A stretch of 54,623 nucleotides of DNA from Trinickia soli (GTDB lineage Bacteria > Pseudomonadota > Gammaproteobacteria > Burkholderiales > Burkholderiaceae), in assembly GCF_002879855.1 (NCBI RefSeq), contig NZ_PNYB01000033.1:1-54623 (forward strand). The letters are read 5' to 3'. This document shows, in pieces, positions 25,760-33,407 of this stretch. Made by a program: the position numbers and the translations under genes. The notes under the pieces were generated by a model, which made no database searches, was not told the DNA's origin, and saw nothing but the letters and a program-made list of their open reading frames with translations. The stretch's first letter is position 1, and each line of letters starts with the position of its first letter.

Positions 25760-26728
25760 TTAACGTTCGTTCCTGAGCAACCGCCGCAATTGATAGACGA
25801 TGTAAAGCAGCATGATCGCGAACAGGACGACTGCGATCGCGGCCGAGTATCCGAGGCGGTAGTACTTGATGGCCTGGTCGTACATGTAATACGCGAGCAC
25901 GGTCGAACTCTCGAACGGGCCGCCGCCCGTCATCACCGAAATCAGATCGAAGCTGCGTAGTGCGCCGATCACGGTGACGACAATCGCCATGAACGTGGTA
26001 GGTCTCAGTTGCGGAAGGACGACGTGCCACAGCAGCGACCATCCCTTGGCGCCTTCCATTCGGGCCGCTTCGATTTGCTCGCTGCTCAGCGTCGTCAGAC
26101 CGGTGAGATACAGAATCATGCAGTAGGCCGTTTGCGGCCACAGCGCGGCGAAAATGATGCCAAGCGTCGCATAGCGCGGATCGCCGAGAACCGGAATGCC
26201 GTGACCGACGACGAGCGCGAGCAGGCCGAACGTGGGGTCGTAGAACCAGGAAAATATCAGCCCGACCACCACGCCCGACAGCACGAACGGTGCGAAGAAA
26301 AGCGATTTGACGATGCGAATACCGGCCACCGCCTGATTGAGGTATAGCGCGATCGCGAGCCCCATCGGCGGTGCAAGTAGAAACAGCGCAAGCCAGATGA
26401 CGTTGTTCTTCAGTGCGGTATAGAACGTGGGAGCGTGAAACAACTCGATGTAATTGGCCAGCCCGACGAACGTGGCGTCGGTCATGCCGTCCCAGTTGTA
26501 AAAGCTCAGGCGTATCGTCGACAGCACGGGCCAGACGACGTATATCGCCACCATCAAACAGGCGGGCGCGAGAAACAGGCAGGCCGCACGACGTTGCCGA
26601 CGCGCGGTGGGCGAGACGCGGCGCTGTCCTCGTCCTGCCGGGCGGCCGGCGCGCGGCATGGGCGGGATACCGTCGCGTGCACCCGGCTGGCCGGCGCTAT
26701 CGGTGCGATGAGTGACGAGGTGAGACAC
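25760..26728 (-). CDS. Carbohydrate ABC transporter permease (MalF/LacF-like)
   Basis: First membrane subunit of the importer, 322 residues. An Arg/Pro-rich cytoplasmic N-terminus (about 50 residues) precedes six hydrophobic segments, and the EAA loop reads EAARMEGAKGWSLLWHVVLPQLRP. It starts with GTG at 26728, with AGGAGA 6 bases upstream. It lies between the binding-protein gene and the second permease gene in the operon. The sugar cannot be read from the permease; the GH42 enzyme in the operon suggests galactosides. Confidence 0.92.
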   Translation of the reverse strand: MSHLVTHRTDSAGQPGARDGIPPMPRAGRPAGRGQRRVSPTARRQRRAACLFLAPACLMVAIYVVWPVLSTIRLSFYNWDGMTDATFVGLANYIELFHAPTFYTALKNNVIWLALFLLAPPMGLAIALYLNQAVAGIRIVKSLFFAPFVLSGVVVGLIFSWFYDPTFGLLALVVGHGIPVLGDPRYATLGIIFAALWPQTAYCMILYLTGLTTLSSEQIEAARMEGAKGWSLLWHVVLPQLRPTTFMAIVVTVIGALRSFDLISVMTGGGPFESSTVLAYYMYDQAIKYYRLGYSAAIAVVLFAIMLLYIVYQLRRLLRNER

Positions 26729-26796
26729 GACTATCTCCTGATCGAACCACAGGTGGCGCGCGGGACATCGAGATCGATGCCGCGCGCCCGACAGAA

Positions 26797-28053
26797 TTAC
26801 TTCTTCTTATAGATCCGTTGCCGCGTCTGTTCCAGTTGCGCGAGGATCGAATCGAGCTTCGTCGGATCCGACACGAACTGCTGCATGCCCTTCATGCCTT
26901 CGTCGGCCATTTCCTTCGTCATGTCGCGATCATAGAACTGGGCGATGCCTCCCTTCGTGTTCGACAGGATCTGAAAGCCGATCTTCGAAATAGGGTCTTC
27001 GGGCTCGGGCGATTTGCTGTTCGCCGATAGCGAGCCCAGCCCCTTGCCCAACAGCGCGCCGATTTCGGGCGTTTCGGCAAACGCGAGGAACGCGTGCGCG
27101 TCGGCTTTGTTCTTGGCCTTCGCGGGAATGTTCAACGTCTCGACCGGGCCATCCTCGGCGGTTGGCACGTTCGGGTCGATGATCGGGAATTGGAAGTAGC
27201 CCATTTCCGACTTCACAGTCGGCGAAAAACCACCGGTGATGAAGGTGCCCATCAGCATCATGGCCGCCTTTCCTTGGAACAAGAACGGCTGGGCCGCATC
27301 GAGATCGTAGGACAGGGAATTGTCGATGAAGTAGCCCGCGTCGAGCAGTTGCTTCCAGGTCGTGTAGACCTTCTTCACGCGCGCATCGGTGTACGGCACT
27401 TCGCCCGCCATCAACTGCTGATGGAAGGCATTGCCGTTCAAACGCAGGTCGAGGTAGTCGAACCAGCCTGCGAGCGTCCAGGCATCGCGGCCGGCGACGG
27501 CAATCGGCGTAATGCCCGCGGCTTTCAGCTTCTTGCAATCGTCGAGGAAGTCGTTCCAGGTTTTCGGCTCGCCGGCAATGCCAACCTTCTGGAACAGGTC
27601 TTTGCGATAGAACATCCCCCACGAGTAGTAGACGGTCGGGGCAGCGTACTGTTTCCCTTTGTACGAAGACGCTTCCTTCGTCGACGCATAGGTGCTGTCC
27701 CAGCCGTTCTTCGCCCAGTCGCCCGACAGGTCCGCGAACAAGCCGCGCTGTGCGTAGTAGGCCATGCGCTCGCCGTCGTGCCAGTTTACGATGTCGGGCG
27801 GCGCCGTGGTCAACCAGGCAGGAAGCTGTACCTTGTAGGCTTCTTCGTCGATGAACGCGACCTTCACGTCGGTGCCGGGATGCGCCTTCTTGAATTCGTC
27901 GATCACCTGCGTCCACACGGCGCGCTGGCTCGCGCCTTTGAATGCGATGTTGACTTCGAGCGTGCCAGCCTGCGCCTGGGTGGCGAGCGCGCCCGTGGCC
28001 AGCGCCGTGGCCAGCGCGACGGTAGCGAGCATCGTGCGGGGTTTGTACGTCAT
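26797..28053 (-). CDS. Sugar ABC transporter substrate-binding protein
   Basis: Periplasmic binding protein of 418 residues (extracellular solute-binding family 1). The signal peptide ends ATQAQA before G29, and the mature part starts with the typical GTLEVNIAFKGASQRAVWTQVIDEFKKAHPGTDVKVAF. The central hinge region (PTVYYSWGMFYRKDLFQKVGI) and an aromatic-rich cleft fit oligosaccharide capture. AGGAGA lies 7 bases before the ATG at 28053; upstream in-frame ATGs would spoil the signal peptide. Its gene is third in the operon, after GH42. Confidence 0.92.
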   Translation of the reverse strand: MTYKPRTMLATVALATALATGALATQAQAGTLEVNIAFKGASQRAVWTQVIDEFKKAHPGTDVKVAFIDEEAYKVQLPAWLTTAPPDIVNWHDGERMAYYAQRGLFADLSGDWAKNGWDSTYASTKEASSYKGKQYAAPTVYYSWGMFYRKDLFQKVGIAGEPKTWNDFLDDCKKLKAAGITPIAVAGRDAWTLAGWFDYLDLRLNGNAFHQQLMAGEVPYTDARVKKVYTTWKQLLDAGYFIDNSLSYDLDAAQPFLFQGKAAMMLMGTFITGGFSPTVKSEMGYFQFPIIDPNVPTAEDGPVETLNIPAKAKNKADAHAFLAFAETPEIGALLGKGLGSLSANSKSPEPEDPISKIGFQILSNTKGGIAQFYDRDMTKEMADEGMKGMQQFVSDPTKLDSILAQLEQTRQRIYKKK

Positions 28054-28114
28054 GCCTGTCTCCTGTGTTTTACGTCGTTGTCGGTGCTGCATCGGGTTTG
28101 GTGTGGCGTCGCGT

Positions 28115-30109
28115 TCAACGCATCTCCGTACGAAAGGCCGCGACGCCCTGCGGTTCTATCCGGTGCGAGCCGAGAACGAATGCATCGCCCGGTATCTCGG
28201 CGCCCAACTGATGTGTGCTCGGTCCGTAGTTGAACACCCAGGTCAGTGCTCCGCGCCGGCTCACGCGCACGGCGTCGCCAAGATGCGTCGGCGCGAGGCC
28301 CGCTTCGTGCGCGATCCGTGCGAAGAGCGCTTGCGTCGATGCTTCGTCGAACAGGCTCGCCAGATAGTGCACGGTCCCATGCTTGACGTAAGCGGGGTGG
28401 CCATCGCCGAACGCCGCGCGGATCTGCATCGCTTCATGACCCTCGCGTTTCAGGTCGACGTCGAGCAAGTCGCGCCAGTGGCGGGCATGGCCCGGCGGGA
28501 CGCTGCCGCTGAAGTTGACGCTCGCGGTGACATTGGGCCGCATCGATTCGACGCGCCAAACGCGGGCCGGCATCAGTGACGCGAGCGGCCCCGGCGGCAG
28601 GTTGGCGGGAATCTGCAGGTCGGCAGTCTTCGATCCGGTGCGAGGCCCGAGGACGACGTGCGCGCGCGTGCTCGCGAGTCGCTGAGCCAAAGCATCCGAT
28701 ACGACGGGCAGCGGCGGTACGACGATGAGCTTGTAGTGATCGAGCGGCGCATGCGTCGGCACGATGTCGACGTCAAATCCGAGCGCGCGCAGCGCCGAAT
28801 AGTATTCGACGGCGAAACGCGGATAGTGAAAATCGGCGCCTTGCGGCTGCACTTCAAAGAGCCACTTGGCTTCGTAGTCGAACACGAGCGCAACCGGCGT
28901 GCGTACCTCGCCGTCCGCATCGGCGTTCGCCTCGCTCACCGCGCGGATCTCCTCGGCCACGCGCCGGGCCTCGCTGCCGCCGATATCGAGTCGATTGTCG
29001 GGCGTATTCAAACCTGCATGCATCTGCTCCTGCGCAAATGGCGCTTGCCGCCAACGGAAATACGATACGCAGCCCGCCCCGTGCGCAAACGCTTCCCAAC
29101 TCCATAGCCGCACCATGCCGGGCAGCGGAGCGGGATTCCACTTGGCCCAATTGACGGGGCCCGGCTGCTGCTCCATCACCCAGAACGGCAGCTTCGACAT
29201 GCCGCGATAGAGATCGTGATTGAACGATGCGAAATCCGGATGCCCGGTTCGCAGGTACCGCGCTTTGATCTCCGGCTCATACCACTGTTCTTCGAGCGCG
29301 CCGAGCGGATAGCTGTCCCATGAGGCGATATCGAGATCGTCCGCCACCTTGTAGTGGTCGAACTCGGTGAACAACTGCATGAAGTTGTGCGCGATCGGCC
29401 GGTCCGGCGAATGCTTGCGGATGATCTCGACCTGCATGCGGTTGTAGCGTTTGACCTCATCGGAGGCAAAGCGCCGATAGTCGAGCCGATGCGATGGATG
29501 CGCTTCGGTGACCGTGCCGATCGGCGCGTCGATTTCGTCGAAGCTGCGGTACTCCATGCTCCAGAAAACGGTGCCCCATGCGCGGTTGAGCGCATCGATG
29601 CTGCCATAGCGGGCCTTCAGCCACTCGCGAAAACGCGTGAGCGCCGCAGCCGAATAGCTGACCACCGTTTGATGACAGCCATACTCGTTATCGGTTTGCC
29701 AATAGGCGACGGCCGGGTGTTTGCCGTAACGCGAAGCGACGGCCTCGCAAATCGCTTTCGACGCTTCAAAGTAGGCGGGCGAGGAAAAGTCGTAGTGGCG
29801 GCGCGAGCCGAACGTGCGCACTCGTCCATCGGCGCCGACGGGCAGAATGTCGGGGTGACGATCGACGAGCCATTTTGGTGGAGTCGCAGTCGGCGTACAC
29901 ATCACGACGTTGAGCCCTTCGGCCGCGAGCGTTTCGATGGCGCGATCGAGCCAGCCCCAGTCGAATTCGCCGGGCGACGGTTCGATGCGGCTCCACGCAA
30001 ATTCGGCGATCCGCACGCGATCGATGCCGAGCGCTTTCATTCGCGCGGCATCGTCTTTCCACATGGCTTCGGGCCAGTGCTCCGGGTAATAGCAGACTCC
30101 TAGGCGCAT
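28115..30109 (-). CDS. GH42 beta-galactosidase
   Basis: Cytoplasmic glycoside hydrolase of 664 residues, the usual GH42 length. The acid/base Glu142 is in WQTDNEYG and the nucleophile Glu313 in [10 protein letters not shown], with the expected trimeric-type barrel start [20 protein letters not shown]. The barrel is followed by the trimerisation (about 390-600) and small C-terminal beta domains. It has no signal peptide, so imported beta-galactosides are cleaved inside the cell. AGAGGA precedes the ATG. It lies between the ABC ATPase and binding-protein genes, tying hydrolysis to uptake. Confidence 0.94.
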   Translation of the reverse strand: MRLGVCYYPEHWPEAMWKDDAARMKALGIDRVRIAEFAWSRIEPSPGEFDWGWLDRAIETLAAEGLNVVMCTPTATPPKWLVDRHPDILPVGADGRVRTFGSRRHYDFSSPAYFEASKAICEAVASRYGKHPAVAYWQTDNEYGCHQTVVSYSAAALTRFREWLKARYGSIDALNRAWGTVFWSMEYRSFDEIDAPIGTVTEAHPSHRLDYRRFASDEVKRYNRMQVEIIRKHSPDRPIAHNFMQLFTEFDHYKVADDLDIASWDSYPLGALEEQWYEPEIKARYLRTGHPDFASFNHDLYRGMSKLPFWVMEQQPGPVNWAKWNPAPLPGMVRLWSWEAFAHGAGCVSYFRWRQAPFAQEQMHAGLNTPDNRLDIGGSEARRVAEEIRAVSEANADADGEVRTPVALVFDYEAKWLFEVQPQGADFHYPRFAVEYYSALRALGFDVDIVPTHAPLDHYKLIVVPPLPVVSDALAQRLASTRAHVVLGPRTGSKTADLQIPANLPPGPLASLMPARVWRVESMRPNVTASVNFSGSVPPGHARHWRDLLDVDLKREGHEAMQIRAAFGDGHPAYVKHGTVHYLASLFDEASTQALFARIAHEAGLAPTHLGDAVRVSRRGALTWVFNYGPSTHQLGAEIPGDAFVLGSHRIEPQGVAAFRTEMR

Positions 30110-30137
30110 CCGATTGTCCTCTTGTCGTTGTTGTCGC

Positions 30138-31301
30138 TTACGCGTGTTGTTCGATGGCGTCGAGCTGTTCGATGGCGAAGCCGTCTTCGGCGAACAGATG
30201 GCAAGCCGAGACGGGCGCGCGGAAGTGCGCCCGGTCGCCCGGCTTCAAACCGGCGTCGCCTGGCGCCTTCGCGATCAGAACGCCACCTCGCGGTTGTTCG
30301 AGGTGAACGTAGCTGTGCTCGCCCAACGCCTCGACCAGCGATACCTGGCGGGTAAGCGTGACGGCGCGACCGTCGCCGGGCGGCGGCGCCTCAGTCGATA
30401 TGGGCTCGAGATGCTCGGGCCGCACGCCGAACGTCACAGGGACATCGACGCTAAGCCGCGAGCCTTGCAGGGGGAGCCGCACCACTTCGCCAGTCCCTTC
30501 GAGCGTGACCGTTACGCCGTTTGCGTCGATTGAAGCCACCCGCGCCGGCAAAAAATTCATCCGCGGGGAGCCGATGAAGCCGGCCACGAACCTGCTCTTG
30601 GGGCGGTGATAGAGATCGAGCGGCGCGCCCACCTGCGCGATGCTGCCGAAGCGCTCGGTGTCCTGGCCCGCGTGCAGGAGGACGATCTTGTCGGCGAGCG
30701 TCATGGCTTCGACCTGATCGTGCGTCACGTAGACGACGCTCGCATCGGCGAACTGTCGATGCAGTCGTGCGATTTCGATGCGCGTTTGCCCGCGCAACGT
30801 GGCGTCGAGATTGGACAGCGGTTCGTCGAACAAAAATACGCCGGGTTCACGCACGATCGCGCGGCCGATCGCCACGCGTTGCCGTTGGCCGCCTGATAGC
30901 GCTTTCGGATGACGATCGAGCAGCGTGTCGAGTTGAAGAATACGTGCGGCATCTCGCACTTTGCGATCGATTTCGGCTTTCGGCGTCTTTGCGAGCTTGA
31001 GCCCGAAGGCCATGTTCTCGTAGACGGTCATGTGCGGAAACAGCGCATAGCTCTGAAAGACCATGGCCACGCCGCGCTGCGCCGCCGGCACATCGTTGAC
31101 GAGCTTGTCGCCGATCGACACGTCGCCGTCGGTGACATCCTCGAGGCCCGCGATCATGCGCAGCAACGTTGACTTGCCGCAGCCGGACGGCCCGAGGAAG
31201 ACACAGAACTCGTTCTTGCCGATCTCCAGATCGACGTCGCGGATCACCGGCGGACCCTCGCCGTAAGCCTTTTGAACACCGCGCAACGAAATGCTCGCCA
31301 T
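30138..31301 (-). CDS. Sugar ABC transporter ATP-binding protein (MsmK/UgpC-like)
   Basis: ATPase subunit of 387 residues. Walker [10 protein letters not shown], signature [14 protein letters not shown], Walker [13 protein letters not shown] and the H-loop [10 protein letters not shown] are all present, and the last 130 or so residues form the TOBE regulatory domain typical of CUT1 sugar importers. It is the first gene of the operon. The ATG at 31301 ([14 protein letters not shown]) is the family start; upstream in-frame codons extend into the operator region and are unlikely. The operator at 31337-31354 is 36 bases upstream. Confidence 0.94.
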   Translation of the reverse strand: MASISLRGVQKAYGEGPPVIRDVDLEIGKNEFCVFLGPSGCGKSTLLRMIAGLEDVTDGDVSIGDKLVNDVPAAQRGVAMVFQSYALFPHMTVYENMAFGLKLAKTPKAEIDRKVRDAARILQLDTLLDRHPKALSGGQRQRVAIGRAIVREPGVFLFDEPLSNLDATLRGQTRIEIARLHRQFADASVVYVTHDQVEAMTLADKIVLLHAGQDTERFGSIAQVGAPLDLYHRPKSRFVAGFIGSPRMNFLPARVASIDANGVTVTLEGTGEVVRLPLQGSRLSVDVPVTFGVRPEHLEPISTEAPPPGDGRAVTLTRQVSLVEALGEHSYVHLEQPRGGVLIAKAPGDAGLKPGDRAHFRAPVSACHLFAEDGFAIEQLDAIEQHA

Positions 31302-31336
31302 CGTCTCGTCTCCATGTTTTAATCGCCTCAACGCGA

Positions 31337-31354
31337 TGATTAAGCGCTTAATCA
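31337..31354. promoter_or_regulatory. LacI-type operator palindrome
   Basis: TGATTAAGCGCTTAATCA is a perfect 18-bp palindrome centred on a CG step, the classic form of a LacI/GalR-family operator. It lies 36 bases upstream of the ABC ATPase start and 136 bases from the divergent LacI gene. Binding by that LacI protein would block the sugar operon. Confidence 0.75.
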
Positions 31355-31490
31355 CGCACATCTGCAACATCGGCCGCAGGAAGATAGCGGACTGCCTATC
31401 GGCAATTGCGCGTTGGGTGTCCGGGCAATGTAGCCGTGCCGGGTGTGATCATGCAAATGCTGAATAACCGTCCCATTTATTGAGAAGCCC

Positions 31491-32531
31491 ATGCCGACAT
31501 TGAACGAGGTGGCATTGCATGCGGGTGTGACGCCCGCGACGGTCTCGAACGTGCTGCGCAAGAAGGGGCGCGTGGGGGCCGAGACGCGACAGCGCGTGCT
31601 CGAGGCAATCGCGCAACTCGGCTATCGGCCGCATTTGCCGGCGCGTGCGCTGGCCGAGGGGCGTGCGCCGACGATCGCGCTGATGGTGTCGAGCATCGCG
31701 AACCCGTTCTATCCCGAGTTCGCGTTGGCGGTGGAGAATGCGCTGCGACGCAAAGGCCAGTTCCTGATCATTTGCAATACGGATGGCGATCCGCAGACGG
31801 GGCGGGCTTACCTCGATCAAATTGCCGGTACGTTATCGGAAGGCGTGTTGGTGATGAACGCGAATCTCGACTTCGAGGACCTGCGCACGACCGAGTTGCG
31901 TGGGGCGCCCGTTGTGCTCTGCATGTGGGAGCGGCCGCTCGATCCGCCCGGATTGCCTTGTGTCGCGGTGGATTTTCGGTTGGCGGGGGAATTGGCGGCG
32001 CAACATTTGTTGTCGCAGGGGCATCGGCGTATTGGAGCGATCGTCGGCAGCAAAGTGTATGGGATTCATGCGGCGCGATATGACGGCTTCGTCGATGCCA
32101 TGCAAGCGGCGGGGCTTGATGGGGCGGCTGCACCTGTGGTTTATGCACCGGACACGACGCAAGGCGGATATGCGGCTGCGCGCGATTTGCTGAAGGCTCA
32201 CCCGGATTTGACCGCGCTATTCACGACGAACGATTTGCCGGCGCTTGGTGCGATGCAAGCTGCAGCCGATCTTGGGCTTGAAGTGCCTCGCGATTTGTCG
32301 GTGATCGGCATCACCGATATTCAACTCGCGCGCGAGTCGCGGCCCGGGTTGACGACAGTCGCGGTGCCAACTGTGGAGGCAGCGGAGCTTGCGGTCGAAT
32401 TGTTACTTGAGCTCGTTGAAGCGCCTGAAAACGGCGCGCGTGGTGACGGGCCGGGCGGGGCGCGTGTGTGCGTGACGTCAAAACCTCGCCTCGTGGTGCG
32501 GGGGTCGACCGGCGAAGCGTCAACCCGCTGA
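31491..32531 (+). CDS. LacI-family transcriptional regulator
   Basis: Repressor of 346 residues. The N-terminal helix-turn-helix and hinge (LNEVALHAGVTPATVSNVLRKKGRVGAETRQRVLEAIAQLGYRP) are textbook LacI, followed by a periplasmic-binding-like ligand domain (ALMVSSIANPFYPEFALAVENAL onward). It is divergent from the sugar operon and is the natural ligand of the 18-bp palindrome in between. The inducer is probably a galactoside or galactose, inferred from the GH42 enzyme. Confidence 0.94.
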   Translation: MPTLNEVALHAGVTPATVSNVLRKKGRVGAETRQRVLEAIAQLGYRPHLPARALAEGRAPTIALMVSSIANPFYPEFALAVENALRRKGQFLIICNTDGDPQTGRAYLDQIAGTLSEGVLVMNANLDFEDLRTTELRGAPVVLCMWERPLDPPGLPCVAVDFRLAGELAAQHLLSQGHRRIGAIVGSKVYGIHAARYDGFVDAMQAAGLDGAAAPVVYAPDTTQGGYAAARDLLKAHPDLTALFTTNDLPALGAMQAAADLGLEVPRDLSVIGITDIQLARESRPGLTTVAVPTVEAAELAVELLLELVEAPENGARGDGPGGARVCVTSKPRLVVRGSTGEASTR

Positions 32532-32629
32532 AGCGCTGTCCGGGTTGGGTAGACTCGACCTTGCAGTTATTCGACGATAGCGACAGAAAGCAAGTCAGGA
32601 GTACTAACTAAATCGACAAAATCATAATA

Positions 32630-32653
32630 AAGGGAGCCGCGATCAGCTCCCTT
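32630..32653 (-). terminator. Terminator between LacI and LOG genes
   Basis: AAGGGAGC and GCTCCCTT form an 8-bp stem with an 8-base loop. On the minus strand it is followed by a T-rich tract (TTTATTATGATTTT), which fits termination of the LOG gene that ends at 32663. On the plus strand only CTTC follows, so read-out from lacI may also be limited by it, more weakly. Confidence 0.75.
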
Positions 32654-32662
32654 CTTCATTGA

Positions 32663-33406
32663 TCACAGATAGAACATCCGATCCTCATCCGACTTGGCGG
32701 CATGCGGCTCGGCTTCCCCACGATCTTCGTAGAACTTGAGCACGGCTTCGAGCACCTGATCGGGATCGTCGATCACCTGCATCAGATTCATGTCCTCGGG
32801 GTTGATGAGCCCCATCGGCACCAGCGCGGTTTCGAACCAATGCAGCAGCCCTTTCCAAAACTCGCTGCCGACGAGAATGATCGGCACGTGCCGCGACTTC
32901 TTCGTTTGGATCAGCGTCAACACTTCGGCCAGTTCGTCGAGCGTGCCGAACCCGCCCGGCATCACGATCACCGCATCGGAGTTCTTGACGAACGTCACTT
33001 TGCGCGTGAAGAAGTGGCGGAAACGCAGCGAGATGTCCTGCCATTGGTTGCCGGACTGCTCGTGCGGCAATTCGATGTTCAAGCCCACCGAAGGTGCTTT
33101 GCCGGCATGAGCACCTTTGTTCGCGGCCTCCATGATGCCCGGGCCGCCGCCCGAGATCACGGCGAAGCCGGCGTCGGACAGCTTGCGCGCAATCTGCGTG
33201 GCGAGCTTGTAGTGGGGCGAGCTCGGTTTGAGGCGGGCCGAGCCATAGATGCTGACAGCCGGGCGAATCTCCGAGAGGTACTCGGTCGCCTCAATGAACT
33301 CTGCCATAATCGTGAACATCTGCCATGACGCGCGGGCCTTCTTGGCCGTAGCGCGTTCTTGATCTGCGAGCGATCGCAGACTCGGAATCACTTTTCTCTT
33401 GTTCAT
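32663..33406 (-). CDS. LOG-family protein (TIGR00730-like)
   Basis: Rossmann-fold protein of 247 residues related to cytokinin-activating LOG phosphoribohydrolases. The diagnostic PGGFGTLDELAE motif starts at residue 150, and SGGGPGIMEAANKGAH (85-100) supplies the other nucleotide-binding segment. The N-terminal 45 residues are an extension typical of the longer bacterial form. It would cleave nucleoside monophosphates such as AMP or isopentenyl-AMP to base and ribose phosphate. Its ATG lies 1 base from the divergent polA ATG, so the promoters must sit in each other's coding sequence. Confidence 0.9.
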   Translation of the reverse strand: MNKRKVIPSLRSLADQERATAKKARASWQMFTIMAEFIEATEYLSEIRPAVSIYGSARLKPSSPHYKLATQIARKLSDAGFAVISGGGPGIMEAANKGAHAGKAPSVGLNIELPHEQSGNQWQDISLRFRHFFTRKVTFVKNSDAVIVMPGGFGTLDELAEVLTLIQTKKSRHVPIILVGSEFWKGLLHWFETALVPMGLINPEDMNLMQVIDDPDQVLEAVLKFYEDRGEAEPHAAKSDEDRMFYL

Positions 33407-33407
33407 A

